Source: Pseudaminobacter soli (ex Zhang et al. 2022)
GTDB lineage: Bacteria; Pseudomonadota; Alphaproteobacteria; Rhizobiales; Rhizobiaceae
Length of the DNA: 64,000 nucleotides
Direction: 5' to 3'
Assembly: GCF_014595955.1 (NCBI RefSeq)
Contig: NZ_JABVCF010000001.1
Location: 1-64,000, forward strand
The translations under genes and the position numbers were made by a program. Every line of letters starts with the position of its first letter. The stretch's first letter is position 1. Positions 37,165-47,788 of the stretch are shown here, in pieces. Below the pieces are notes generated by a model that was given only the letters and a program-made list of their open reading frames with translations, did no database searches and was not told where the DNA came from.

Positions 37165-38124
37165 TCATGACGTATCCGGCCGCTCCAGCGCGTAGATGGC
37201 CAGCGCATGGGCGTGAGCCAGCACCTCGTCAACCTCCCTGACATTGCGCGGACGGCTGGCGGATGGATCAAAGCGAGGCAGACGGCCGCCGGGTGGACGC
37301 CCGGCCCGCAACGGCGAGATGCGCCTGATACGACCGGTGGCGCGCGCTTCCCGCATAGCATCGCGGCGCGCCTTCCAGCGGGCAAAGCGTTTTGCCTGTC
37401 CCGGCAGGTCGTCGAGCGCGGCAGCCAGCGCGGCGAGGCGTCGGCCGAGACGCGACGCGTCAATCGGGTCGTCGGGCGAGGGCGGCGCCGGGAAGGAAGA
37501 CGGCTCGACTAGGCCGGGAAACAGGATGCGCGGGGCGCCGTAGGCGGACGCATAGGGGCGGTAGCCGCAGTCCTTCGACAGGCTCTGCTTCGACAAGCTC
37601 TCCTTCGACAGGCTCAGGATGCGGCGCGGCCGGTCGATGAGCGGCAGGCTCAAGGGGCGCGGACGGCCGGCGAGGGCGCCTCGACCGGTTGCGGCGGCCG
37701 CCCCAGCAAGATCGGCGGGCGACATCACGACGGCAATGCCGAGCCTGCGCAGCACCGGCTCCATGGTTGCGGGCTTCGGCTTGGATTCTCGCTGGGGTGG
37801 GAGGGCGACGATCAAACCACGCGCGGCCGCGATGATCAGCCGCCGCGCCGCCGCTTCGGCCGGCCACAACAGCCGCAGTATGGCGCGGTGGAGTCGGCGG
37901 GGCAGGATGAGTTTCACCTCCCCCTTGTGGGGAGGTCGGCGGCCGTCAGACCGCGGGGTGGGGGTATTTTCGGCGTCGCGACCCCCACCCGACGCTTCGC
38001 GTCGACCTCCCCACAAGGGGGAGGTGAACGCGGCTTCGCCGTCGAGCCCGGCCATGGCCAGGAGCGTCGTGACGATGCGCTTCAGCCACTGGCGATTCCG
38101 CTCGATTGCCGCACTTCCGTCCAT
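37165..38124 (-). CDS. Hypothetical protein carrying in-frame palindromic repeats
   Basis: 319 residues from the ATG at 38124, which has AAGGAGG just upstream (a longer frame starts at 38304). The N-terminus AAIERNRQWLKRIVTTLLAM and the C-terminal half (ASRLGRRLAALAAALDDLPG, then QAKRFARWKARRDAMREARA, then EVDEVLAHAHALAIYALERP) look like a real rhizobial protein of unknown function. Two insertions disturb it: a palindromic repeat element translated as FTSPLWGGRREA...PPHKGEVK, and a triple SLSK repeat. Both keep the frame. Arginine and proline are over-represented. Whether it is expressed is unclear; function unknown. Confidence 0.6.
   Translation of the reverse strand: MDGSAAIERNRQWLKRIVTTLLAMAGLDGEAAFTSPLWGGRREASGGGRDAENTPTPRSDGRRPPHKGEVKLILPRRLHRAILRLLWPAEAAARRLIIAAARGLIVALPPQRESKPKPATMEPVLRRLGIAVVMSPADLAGAAAATGRGALAGRPRPLSLPLIDRPRRILSLSKESLSKQSLSKDCGYRPYASAYGAPRILFPGLVEPSSFPAPPSPDDPIDASRLGRRLAALAAALDDLPGQAKRFARWKARRDAMREARATGRIRRISPLRAGRPPGGRLPRFDPSASRPRNVREVDEVLAHAHALAIYALERPDTS
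37573..37617. repeat. Triple 15-bp repeat (CTTCGACAGGCTCxx) in frame
   Basis: Three consecutive units of CTTCGACAGGCTCTG type with period 15, read on the minus strand as SLSKE, SLSKQ, SLSKD. The CTTCGACAGGCTCAGGATG sequence is a common interspersed repeat motif in alphaproteobacterial genomes, here multiplied inside a reading frame. Confidence 0.75.
37913..38028. repeat. 116-bp palindromic element inserted in a reading frame
   Basis: Perfect 26-base inverted arms at 37913-37938 and 38003-38028 (each containing CCTCCCC and the complementary GGGGAGG), with an inner eight-base pair GTGGGGGT (37958-37965) / ACCCCCAC (37981-37988). It is translated in the hypothetical gene as a 39-residue insert that begins FTSPLWGG and ends PPHKGEVK. 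Confidence 0.85.
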
Positions 38125-38472
38125 CCCGCCTCCTTCGAACACAGGCGGCGGGATCGTCGCACCGATCGGAACGGCGGGTATAGAGATAGGAAAACAATCC
38201 TGAAACATGCTGACAGTCGTTGCGCTTCCCCTTATCGGTGTTGGGGGGCGAAGACGCTCTGGCGGGCGTGGTGGAAAAAGCACTGGTTTTGGACGCATCG
38301 CCACCTTGGACCGGATCCACGCCGTTCAGGCGGCGGGTGAAGGGCTGGCGCTAGTGTCGAAGGACAGGTGGCTGGGGAGTTGGGCGCGGAGGTGGTTTGG
38401 GGGAGGTAGGTAACGCCCGCTCCAGCTTCGTCGCATATTCTGCCCATATTCGTGCAATAGGTAGATCGCCCT
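38125..38472. other. Intergenic region with no recognised feature
   Basis: 348 bases between the divergent hypothetical gene and the DUF5131 gene. It contains no ORF with family likeness, no terminator and no clear operator. Promoters for both flanking genes must lie here. The sequence marks the left boundary of the DUF5131/TcmP/BRCT block. Confidence 0.4.
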
Positions 38473-39225
38473 ATGGCTGAAACCTCGATCGAATGGACCG
38501 ACGCGACATGGAACCCCGTGGCGGGTTGCATGATCCTGACTGCGGGTTGCACGAACTGCTATGCGATGCGGATGGCGGCGCGGCTCGAAGCTATGGGGGT
38601 CGACAAGTACGCGGGGCTCACACGGAAATCCGGGGGGCGCGCAAAGTGGACTGGCAAGCTGTTTCTTGATCGCAAGTCGCTTGCTATTCCTGCAACCTGG
38701 TCGAAGCCTCGGCGGGTGTTCGTAAACTCGATGTCAGACCTGTTCCATGCTGACGTTCCGGCGGACTTTATCGCTGAGGTCTGGCAGGTAATGGCCGATA
38801 CACCGCGGCACACATACCAGATTCTTACTAAACGACCCGACCGGATGAACGAGATCGTACCATTGCTGCGCAAGTTGCCGAACGTTTGGCTTGGGACAAG
38901 CGTCGAGGATAACCGGGTGCTGCATAGGATCGATGAACTCCGGCGAGTTCCTGCGGTGGTCCGCTTTATCTCCTTCGAGCCGCTAATCGGATCGGTCGCC
39001 GCAGCCGATCTCACTGACATCCATTGGGCGATTGTAGGCGGCGAGTCCGGCCCCAAGGCTCGACACATGGATCCGGCGTGGGTCGATGAAGTGGAAGCCA
39101 TGTGCCGTCGCGCGGGTGCCGCCTTTTTCTTCAAGCAGTGGGGCGGTCGAAACAAGAAGTCGACGGGCCGCTTACTCAACGGTCGAACATACGACGAAAT
39201 GCCCGCGGCCGAAGCAGCGCTTTAA
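38473..39225 (+). CDS. DUF5131 family protein (phage Gp37/Gp68-like), three-cysteine motif
   Basis: 250 residues. The N-terminus SIEWTDATWNPVAGC is followed by a C-x6-C-x2-C arrangement (Cys19, Cys26, Cys29: GCMILTAGCTNCYA), which in this family is thought to hold an iron-sulfur cluster in a radical-SAM-like barrel. Other signature segments: RRVFVNSMSDLFHADVPADF, TYQILTKRPDRM, WLGTSVEDN, RFISFEPLIG and WAIVGGESGPKAR. Found in phages and bacterial accessory regions; reaction unknown. Its 3' end overlaps that of the convergent TcmP-like gene by four bases, the partner with which the family is typically found. The DNA is visibly richer in A/T-ending codons than the neighbours. Confidence 0.88.
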   Translation: MAETSIEWTDATWNPVAGCMILTAGCTNCYAMRMAARLEAMGVDKYAGLTRKSGGRAKWTGKLFLDRKSLAIPATWSKPRRVFVNSMSDLFHADVPADFIAEVWQVMADTPRHTYQILTKRPDRMNEIVPLLRKLPNVWLGTSVEDNRVLHRIDELRRVPAVVRFISFEPLIGSVAAADLTDIHWAIVGGESGPKARHMDPAWVDEVEAMCRRAGAAFFFKQWGGRNKKSTGRLLNGRTYDEMPAAEAAL

Positions 39226-40148
39226 AACAGCGAACCCTGTGCGGTTTCAGTAGCTGACGCCCAGAATCTATGGGCCAGATCGTGCTTAGCCACGAGAAGG
39301 AGCCAATATAGGGGCTGACTCCTGTCCCCTGTAATGAGCCTCATGTCGGCCGATGCGTCGATGCCGAGATTGGCAACCAAGTTACGCCAATACTCGAACA
39401 CGTCACGTCGAATGTTCGGCTGAGATTGCTTGAGATTGACCGAAGCGCGCCATCCGGGAGCGAATGTCTCGAATGCGCTCTGTTGCATGGCTACATTAAA
39501 GCCGAGGTTTCGCTGGAGGTCCATCTTGCTTACATGGACCATCATGTCGATGCGTCGGAGTCGCGACAACGTCCGCATCACCTCGAAATCGAAGGCTCCA
39601 AGGTTGAACGGATCTATGAAAGCGAAATGTAGCCCGTTGGGATGCAGGCGCGCGGCAATTTGCTTTACAGTGTCGACTGCCTTGCCGTGGACGGGAACGA
39701 CCGGCGCCTTTAAGCGGCGCAGCCGCTCCGCCGCGTGCTCCAACTTCTCATTGTCCGCGTCCGCGATAAAGACCGTGGAGAAGGGAGCGCCTCCTTCGAC
39801 ACTCTTCTTCCAAGCCGCGACGCAGCTGCCATCGATCCATTCTCCGGTCTTTCGCACTCTGGCGCGGCCGGGACCGCAGAATAGGTCGATGTAGGTCGCC
39901 CCTGCATTCGTTGGACCTATCCATCGACGTCGTACCGCACGGGAAATGTCGATGTAGCGCCGAAGAAGATTGTGCTTCTCCACCGCCCAGCCTCCCACCT
40001 CTTCGGCGGGTAGCCCGTCATCTCCGGCGATCAAGCTCCCCAAGCGACTATCTCGCACTTGCTGTAGGGAGCTTGGCGAAGGTGACTTATCCGCACACCT
40101 GGCCGTGCGATAATCTCGGGCGAAACGAGCCGTACCAGGTCTGGACAA
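39222..40148 (-). CDS. tcmP: TcmP-like three-Cys-motif partner protein
   Basis: 308 residues in the open frame; a GTG at 40058 (VRDSRLGSLIAGDDGLPAEE) is a likelier start by recalled family alignment, as the TTG at 40148 has no Shine-Dalgarno. Core segments match the three-Cys-motif partner family: GGWAVEKHNLLRRYIDISRA, GATYIDLFCGPGRARV (a Rossmann-like glycine loop with methyltransferase flavour), LHFAFIDPFNLGAFDFEVM and a C-terminal YWLLLVAKHDLAHRFW. The family is named for its association with proteins bearing the three-cysteine motif, here the adjacent DUF5131 gene. The reaction is unknown. Downstream of the BRCT gene on the same strand. Confidence 0.82.
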   Translation of the reverse strand: MSRPGTARFARDYRTARCADKSPSPSSLQQVRDSRLGSLIAGDDGLPAEEVGGWAVEKHNLLRRYIDISRAVRRRWIGPTNAGATYIDLFCGPGRARVRKTGEWIDGSCVAAWKKSVEGGAPFSTVFIADADNEKLEHAAERLRRLKAPVVPVHGKAVDTVKQIAARLHPNGLHFAFIDPFNLGAFDFEVMRTLSRLRRIDMMVHVSKMDLQRNLGFNVAMQQSAFETFAPGWRASVNLKQSQPNIRRDVFEYWRNLVANLGIDASADMRLITGDRSQPLYWLLLVAKHDLAHRFWASATETAQGSLF

Positions 40149-40197
40149 AGGGCTACAAGGCGGCGTTCACGCATATGGCCCCGTCGGAAGTTCGTAT

Positions 40198-40881
40198 TCA
40201 CAAATGCCGTACCCAATGCTGTTCCGATACGATCCGGATAGGTAACCCTCGCTCGCGCCATTCGCACGCTTGAAGGATCTTGTTGCCAAACGCAGAGTGC
40301 TTCCAGGATTCAGTGGCGTAAGCGCCGATGACGAGGAAATCCACTTTTTGGCTCAGGCCGCCAGCCCGACCGCCGCGATCAGCCACAGCTTGCTCGCAAT
40401 GCTTGCGCTGGCCATAAGTGAATGTGCCGGTGAAGCAATAGAACTTGTCGGCGAACGTCAGTGTTGGCGCCGGCGAGCACAAGGGGAGCGTGGTCGCCTT
40501 CAATACCTCACCCAGTTCGAAATCGCGGCTGCTGAATCGCTCGAGCGTGTCGAGCAACTCGCCGTGCTCTTCCTCGTCCACCACACCATCCGCGAGGATC
40601 TCGTTCACCCTCCGGTACAGCGTGTGAATGAGAGGCTGGTTGCTGATATCGGCATTGGCCGCGAGCCACTTCTGCAGAAACTCAACCTCGGTGCCATTAA
40701 TGCGATTGTCAGCGGCAAGACCGCGCGCAATTCCGATCAATTCGTCTATTTGCCGTGAAGTAATCCGGTCTCTGCCGACCCGGTTGTAAAACTGCTCATC
40801 CATAGAAGATTTCCCTCGTCCAAAGGGAATTTCCTGCTGAACTTGCAAGCTGTCAACAGTCTCTTGCGCGAACAATGACAT
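40198..40881 (-). CDS. BRCT-domain protein with TerB-like N-terminal region
   Basis: 227 residues; an ATG at 40803 preceded by GAGGGA is a plausible alternative start that would remove 26 residues. The N-terminal part (RQIDELIGIARGLAADNRIN, EVEFLQKWLAANADISNQPL, LYRRVNEILADGVVDEEEHG) is helical and resembles a TerB-like domain. The C-terminal BRCT domain contains FYCFTGTFTYGQRKHCEQAV, GGRAGGLSQKVDFLVIGAY, HSAFGNKILQACEWRERG and the WVRHL end, close to the ligase-type BRCT fold. BRCT domains bind DNA ends or phosphopeptides, so a role in DNA transactions or defence is plausible but unproven. It ends 50 bases before the TcmP-like frame, so the two are probably one operon. Confidence 0.8.
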   Translation of the reverse strand: MSLFAQETVDSLQVQQEIPFGRGKSSMDEQFYNRVGRDRITSRQIDELIGIARGLAADNRINGTEVEFLQKWLAANADISNQPLIHTLYRRVNEILADGVVDEEEHGELLDTLERFSSRDFELGEVLKATTLPLCSPAPTLTFADKFYCFTGTFTYGQRKHCEQAVADRGGRAGGLSQKVDFLVIGAYATESWKHSAFGNKILQACEWRERGLPIRIVSEQHWVRHL

Positions 40882-41033
40882 TGCTCAATTCGCGATTGTA
40901 TCGAGACGAAACCTCCGTTCGCCGTACTCGGACTTGACGAAGTGGCGGCTCTCGCATCCGGGGAGACGTCGCTATGCGGTTACATCTGCGGGTGCCGTCG
41001 CCGCTGCGGCCGGCCGCTGCCGCTCAGGCATGG

Positions 41034-41056
41034 ATCCTCGGGTCAAGCCCGAGGAT
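41034..41056. repeat. REP-like hairpin repeat
   Basis: Nine-base perfect arms ATCCTCGGG / CCCGAGGAT with loop TCAAG, within GGATCCTCGGGTCAAGCCC. This sequence is a widespread extragenic palindrome in alphaproteobacteria. Lies downstream of uvrA and may also act as its 3' stem. Confidence 0.7.
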
Positions 41057-41119
41057 GACGACGCGGGAAGCGGCACATCGACCGCCCCTTGCCGGCGCAC
41101 TTGCGCTTTTGCGTCTCCG

Positions 41120-44047
<2,928 letters not shown>

Positions 44048-44206
44048 GGCCGTTTTGCCGCCTTGACTGTGTTGAGATCCGGATCGGCCCGCCTCGATGC
44101 CGTCTCGCTTATTTAAGTACGCTTGGGCCGGAGTCGAGCACTTCTTGGCCGCTGGTCGCGGTTTACCCGGCATTGGCAGGATGGGGCAAGCGCAAAGAAC
44201 AAAGGA

Positions 44207-44221
44207 CGAACCCGCTACTGA
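44207..44221. promoter_or_regulatory. LexA (SOS) box upstream of uvrA
   Basis: GAAC-AAAGGAC-GAAC, that is GAAC-N7-GAAC, exactly the direct-repeat LexA site of alphaproteobacteria. It is 160 bases upstream of the uvrA start and supports SOS control of uvrA. Confidence 0.75.
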
Positions 44222-44565
44222 CAAACATCCGACTCTGGCAGGGGAAGCCCAGTGCAAACGTTCACACTTTTAACGGTCGAAAGGGGATTAGCGGTTGACC
44301 TTCGCGGCTGTGGGGAGCACAATTCCAGTGTCGCCGGGAAGACCACGACGGGCATGTCCCGTTGGAGCGGCCAAAGGCCTCCGCGGTGCGCTGCGGACCG
44401 TCACCCGGGCCGGCATTGGATGAACACGCGAGGAGGGAGCCATGACTCCACCGGACTGTTCAATATGGCTTGGCATTTCATGCTGAGCCGCGGCTGACGC
44501 AAAGGCCGGGATGAAATCCGGCCGGACACGAACCGTTATTCACCCTACAATCAGAGACCGATAGT

Positions 44566-44690
44566 CGGGCCGACGGCGATGCCGCGAAGCGCCCGAAAAG
44601 AAGCTGGTAGGCAAATACCAGTTCGAAGGGTTGATTTCCCTTGAGAAGCCCTGCGATGCCGATGAGATCGGCGGCAGGGCTTCAATTTTG
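44566..44690 (+). ncRNA. Candidate structured RNA with terminator
   Basis: In the 714-base gap between uvrA and the next gene, four consecutive stem-loops can be drawn on the + strand: CGGGC (44566) / GCCCG (44591) enclosing CGGC / GCCG; CTGGTA (44604) / TACCAG (44616); AAGGG (44626) / CCCTT (44638); and a long hairpin GAAGCCCTGC (44645) / GCAGGGCTTC (44674) with an inner GCCGAT / ATCGGC stem, followed by AATTTT. This looks like a small RNA ending in a rho-independent terminator. I do not recognise it as a known class, and no promoter was identified. Confidence 0.4.
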
Positions 44691-44761
44691 CGTGGATTGA
44701 TCGTCGCGCCAGTTCATCGGCGCTAGGCATGTGAGGGTTGCATTTCGAATTACAGAACGAG

Positions 44762-45028
44762 CTAGCGCCGTGGCAGCGACAGATCGCCGGCGCCAACATC
44801 CACGCTCACGCTGCCGGATATTTTGACGTCCCAATCTCCCATCCGGACAAAGCCGTTCTCGCCCGCGACTGGCATCTTTTCGGGTTCGCCTTCCGGCTTT
44901 ACGATTGGGGGCGGCGGCTTTACGCCGGGCAAGGATCCCGACTGATCATCCGCCTTGGAGGGAACGGTCGCAGAGCCCACGAGAACGATGGCGGCCGCTG
45001 CGCAGGAAAGAAGGCGTCGGGTTTGCAT
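44762..45028 (-). CDS. Small secreted hypothetical protein
   Basis: 88 residues. Signal peptide with a basic start and hydrophobic core (LLSCAAAAIVLVGSATVPSK), probably cleaved after about residue 26. The mature part has a proline-rich linker (GVKPPPPIVKPEGEPEKMPV) and ends with a short beta-prone stretch VRMGDWDVKISGSVSVDVGA. No family recognised; probably periplasmic. Divergent from ssb. Confidence 0.6.
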   Translation of the reverse strand: MQTRRLLSCAAAAIVLVGSATVPSKADDQSGSLPGVKPPPPIVKPEGEPEKMPVAGENGFVRMGDWDVKISGSVSVDVGAGDLSLPRR

Positions 45029-45211
45029 TTGCAAGGCATAGTTCAGTGCTGCCGCCGAAACAAATCGGCTTGCCTGGACTGGCGCGATCGGAACAAATGG
45101 AGTACATAGAAGCTGTGGAAAGCATGGACGAACGGCCCTTGTGCCGCGCGGCGGCGGTGCCGCTCGTCTATGGTGACGGTCGAGTAAATTTCGGACGAGC
45201 GGAGTAGTCCC

Positions 45212-45736
45212 ATGGCGGGTAGCGTCAACAAGGTCATCCTGGTCGGCAATCTCGGAGCCGATCCCGAAATCCGCCGGCTGAATTCCGGCGAGCCTGTCGT
45301 CAACCTGCGCATCGCGACCTCCGAGAGCTGGCGCGACCGCAATTCGGGCGAGCGCAAGGAGCGCACCGAATGGCACAACGTGGTGATCTTCAACGATAAT
45401 CTCGCGAAGGTCGCCGAGCAGTATCTGAAGAAGGGAATGAAGGTCTATATCGAGGGTGCGCTGCAGACCCGCAAATGGCAGGACCAGAGCGGCCAAGACC
45501 GCTACACCACCGAGGTGGTTCTGCAGAAATTCCGTGGCGAGTTGCAGATGCTCGATGCGCGCGGCCAGGGTGGCGACGCGCAGGTCGGCTATTCCGGAGG
45601 ACAGGGCCGGAGCGGGGGCTCCGACTACGGCTACTCGGGCGGGGACGATTACGGCAACCGCGGCGGCGGTGGAGGCGGCTCGCGTGGAGGGGGAGGCGGC
45701 TCCTCGCGCGACCTCGACGACGAGATCCCGTTCTAA
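45212..45736 (+). CDS. ssb: Single-stranded DNA-binding protein
   Basis: 174 residues. OB-fold domain in the first 110 residues ([60 protein letters not shown]), a glycine-rich disordered linker ([16 protein letters not shown]) and the conserved acidic tip DDEIPF, which recruits partner proteins. Essential for replication, repair and recombination. ATG at 45212 preceded by GGAGTAG. Divergent from the small secreted protein and about 1.2 kb from uvrA; the usual uvrA-ssb neighbourhood is therefore kept but stretched. Strong terminator follows. Confidence 0.97.
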   Translation: MAGSVNKVILVGNLGADPEIRRLNSGEPVVNLRIATSESWRDRNSGERKERTEWHNVVIFNDNLAKVAEQYLKKGMKVYIEGALQTRKWQDQSGQDRYTTEVVLQKFRGELQMLDARGQGGDAQVGYSGGQGRSGGSDYGYSGGDDYGNRGGGGGGSRGGGGGSSRDLDDEIPF

Positions 45737-45773
45737 GCGGAACGCATCACCTCTGGTTCAGGGTGTTTGGTGA

Positions 45774-45801
45774 GGGCGTTGCTGTGCAACGCCCCCTTTT
45801 T
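45774..45801 (+). terminator. Rho-independent terminator after ssb
   Basis: Nine-base perfect stem GGGCGTTGC / GCAACGCCC with loop TGT, followed by CCTTTTT, 38 bases after the ssb stop. Confidence 0.88.
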
Positions 45802-46208
45802 CCTAGACCGTCGGGATAGTAATCGAACGGTCTGCTCGGGCTGGCCGGCCGGCCGCGCTGACTTGCGCGGCAGCCCTCGTGGTGCGGCAGGCGGCTCTGC
45901 ACGCGCTGAGGGCCGGATCATGCGCGATCCAGCCCTTCCCATGACGCCAAATTTGCAGCGTACCTATAGGAAACCGGCCAGCCAAAGCCGCCCACATGTG
46001 AGGCAGGGCTTAAGGCCGCTCCGACGGTCGGCTGTGCTGCCAAACAGAACCCGGTCTCGGCCTTTCAACTGATCGATCCAATTCCTGTCGCCGAAACCCG
46101 ATCTTTTCGTCATGCCCATCGAGGCGGCGAAGGGCATGAACGATCAACCATGCCCGTCGGCGTATCCCGTCTGGGCAGTACGTCGCGGCAGCAGACCCGG
46201 ATGTCCGC
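45802..46208. other. Intergenic region, no gene recognised
   Basis: About 400 bases between the ssb terminator and the rnk-like gene. Open frames here have neither family likeness nor convincing ribosome sites. No clear RNA or operator was found. Confidence 0.4.
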
Positions 46209-46637
46209 TCAAGGCGATGCGGTGTCGAGCGCCTGCGGCTCGGCGGCCCCGACTTCGAGGATGCGCAGCGTGTGCCGGCGGCCGCTGCGATCGGCCCAGT
46301 CGATTGCCTGTCCGGCCTGAAGCCCCAGCAACGCCGTTCCGACCGGGGTCAGCACCGATACCCGCCCGGAGGAGATGTCCGCCTGGCCCGGATAGACGAG
46401 CGTGGCCATCCGGATCTCCCCGTCGTTCGTCTCGTAGCGAACGGGCGAGCCGATCCGCACGACGCCGGCTGCCATGTGGTCGTCCTCCACGATCCGTGCC
46501 CGATCGAGCTCGCCGAGGAGGTTGTCGGCCAACTCCGGATCCCGCTGTTCGAGCTTCGTGGCAAAGACCTGCAGCTTGTGGTGCTCGGAACGCGCAATGG
46601 TGATGGCCGGCTTGCGGCCGGCCGCTTTGTTGGTCAT
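46209..46637 (-). CDS. Rnk/GreA-like nucleoside diphosphate kinase regulator
   Basis: 142 residues. N-terminal helical hairpin-like part (TIARSEHHKLQVFATKLEQR) and C-terminal GreA/GreB-type domain (RIGSPVRYETNDGEIRMATL, VLTPVGTALLGLQAGQAIDW). Rnk binds RNA polymerase near the secondary channel but lacks the long coiled coil that allows transcript cleavage; the short N-terminal part here fits Rnk and not GreA. ATG at 46637 (MTNKAAGRKPAITIARSEHH); no Shine-Dalgarno is obvious. Stand-alone. Confidence 0.83.
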   Translation of the reverse strand: MTNKAAGRKPAITIARSEHHKLQVFATKLEQRDPELADNLLGELDRARIVEDDHMAAGVVRIGSPVRYETNDGEIRMATLVYPGQADISSGRVSVLTPVGTALLGLQAGQAIDWADRSGRRHTLRILEVGAAEPQALDTASP

Positions 46638-46884
46638 GGGAGGATCCAGAAATGTCGACGCCGCACCGAGCGCAGCTACCGGTTTTATCGAGTGGATTGA
46701 TTGTGCCGCTTGGTGGAGGGCCATCGCCCTGATCGGACATCAGATGTCCTTAAACCCCTGAACTCGGACGCGACAACCGAGCCGGGGGCTGTCATCCCGC
46801 GATGGGACACACCCGGAATGGGCAAACGCCAGCGATTTTCAGAGCCGACTTCATGGCTTGATTGTCGCCGAGTCCTGAGTGAAG

Positions 46885-47529
46885 TCAACCCGTCGCGCCT
46901 GGAGCCGAGATTAGAGCTTTGATGCCGTCGGCTACGAACTGCACGGCCAGTGCGGCGAGGATCACGCCGAGCAGGCGCGTCAGGATAGAGCGCCCAGTCT
47001 GGCCAAGCACGTTGTCGATCCGGTCGGCGAGCAGGAAAACGACATAGGTCAGCACCAGGCAGACGAAGATGATTCCGACGAGCGCCGCCTGGCCTGTGAA
47101 GCCGTTGAAGGCGCCGGAGAGCAGGACCGTGGCGGAGATGGCGCCAGGCCCGGCGATGAGCGGGATGGCCAGCGGAAAGGCGGCGATGTTGTGGATATGG
47201 TCGCGCCGCACCGCCACGTCCGAGATCTTCTCTTTCCGATCATTGCGCCTTTCGAAAACCATCTCGAAGGCAATGAAGAACAACAGAAAGCCTCCGGCGA
47301 CCCGGAACGCTGGCAAGGTGATCCCGAACACCGCAAGGATCACGGTGCCGGCGATCGCGAAGAGGGCCAGCACGAGGAAGCCGATGACGCTTGCGCGTAC
47401 CGAGACTTGACGGCGCTCCTCGCGGGTCATGCCCCGCGTCACCGCCAGGAAGATGGGCGCCAGCCCGGGAGGGTCGATCGTCACGAGCAGGGTGACGAAG
47501 GCGTTGAAGACGATTTCATAGCTGAGCAT
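46885..47529 (-). CDS. MarC family integral membrane protein
   Basis: 214 residues with six predicted membrane helices and the MarC (NAAT) signatures TLLVTIDPPGLAPIFLAVTR at the start, RVAGGFLLFFIAFEMVF in the middle and IAAFPLAIPLIAGPGAISAT. The family was once linked to multiple antibiotic resistance, which was later withdrawn; the transported substrate is unknown. ATG at 47529 follows GGGGGAG. Divergent from gyrA with a 260-base gap. Confidence 0.9.
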   Translation of the reverse strand: MLSYEIVFNAFVTLLVTIDPPGLAPIFLAVTRGMTREERRQVSVRASVIGFLVLALFAIAGTVILAVFGITLPAFRVAGGFLLFFIAFEMVFERRNDRKEKISDVAVRRDHIHNIAAFPLAIPLIAGPGAISATVLLSGAFNGFTGQAALVGIIFVCLVLTYVVFLLADRIDNVLGQTGRSILTRLLGVILAALAVQFVADGIKALISAPGATG

Positions 47530-47744
47530 GAACGGCTCCCCCTTGCGGCGGCACGCTAGCCGCAAGCGCTTCGCCGTTCCAGCCCTGCTATTGTTCCGTC
47601 CTTTTTTGAGGGGGCTTCGATGCCACGAAGACGATGTTGCCGCCCAGTTTTCCAAAGGACTTTTCGTCGCTCCCGCAAGCTCCTGATAATTCGACAAAAA
47701 AGGGCGCAGGAAAGTACCCGCGCGATTTGGAATATTGCTGGTTC

Positions 47745-47759
47745 CTCCTATATAAGGAG
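47745..47759. promoter_or_regulatory. Small palindrome upstream of gyrA
   Basis: CTCCT-ATATA-AGGAG, 30 bases before the gyrA start, in the promoter or leader region. It could be an operator or a leader hairpin that hides a Shine-Dalgarno-like AAGGAG. Function unknown. Confidence 0.35.
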
Positions 47760-47788
47760 CAAGTGATTCCCCTATCTCGTGATCGACT

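Noticed and set aside
37911-38033. The inverted repeat as a CRISPR unit or transposon end
   Set aside because: Only one pair of arms, no spacers of equal length, no transposase; better explained as a palindromic repeat element.
40031-40267. Minus-strand frame overlapping the 5' end of the TcmP-like gene
   Set aside because: It has no conserved segment and overlaps both flanking genes; the TcmP core is in the other frame.
44420-44497. Small ORF with GAGGAGGGAGCC (MNTRGG... or MTPPDC...)
   Set aside because: Two overlapping frames compete, both very short and without likeness to anything; the ribosome-site-like run is not decisive, so no gene is called.
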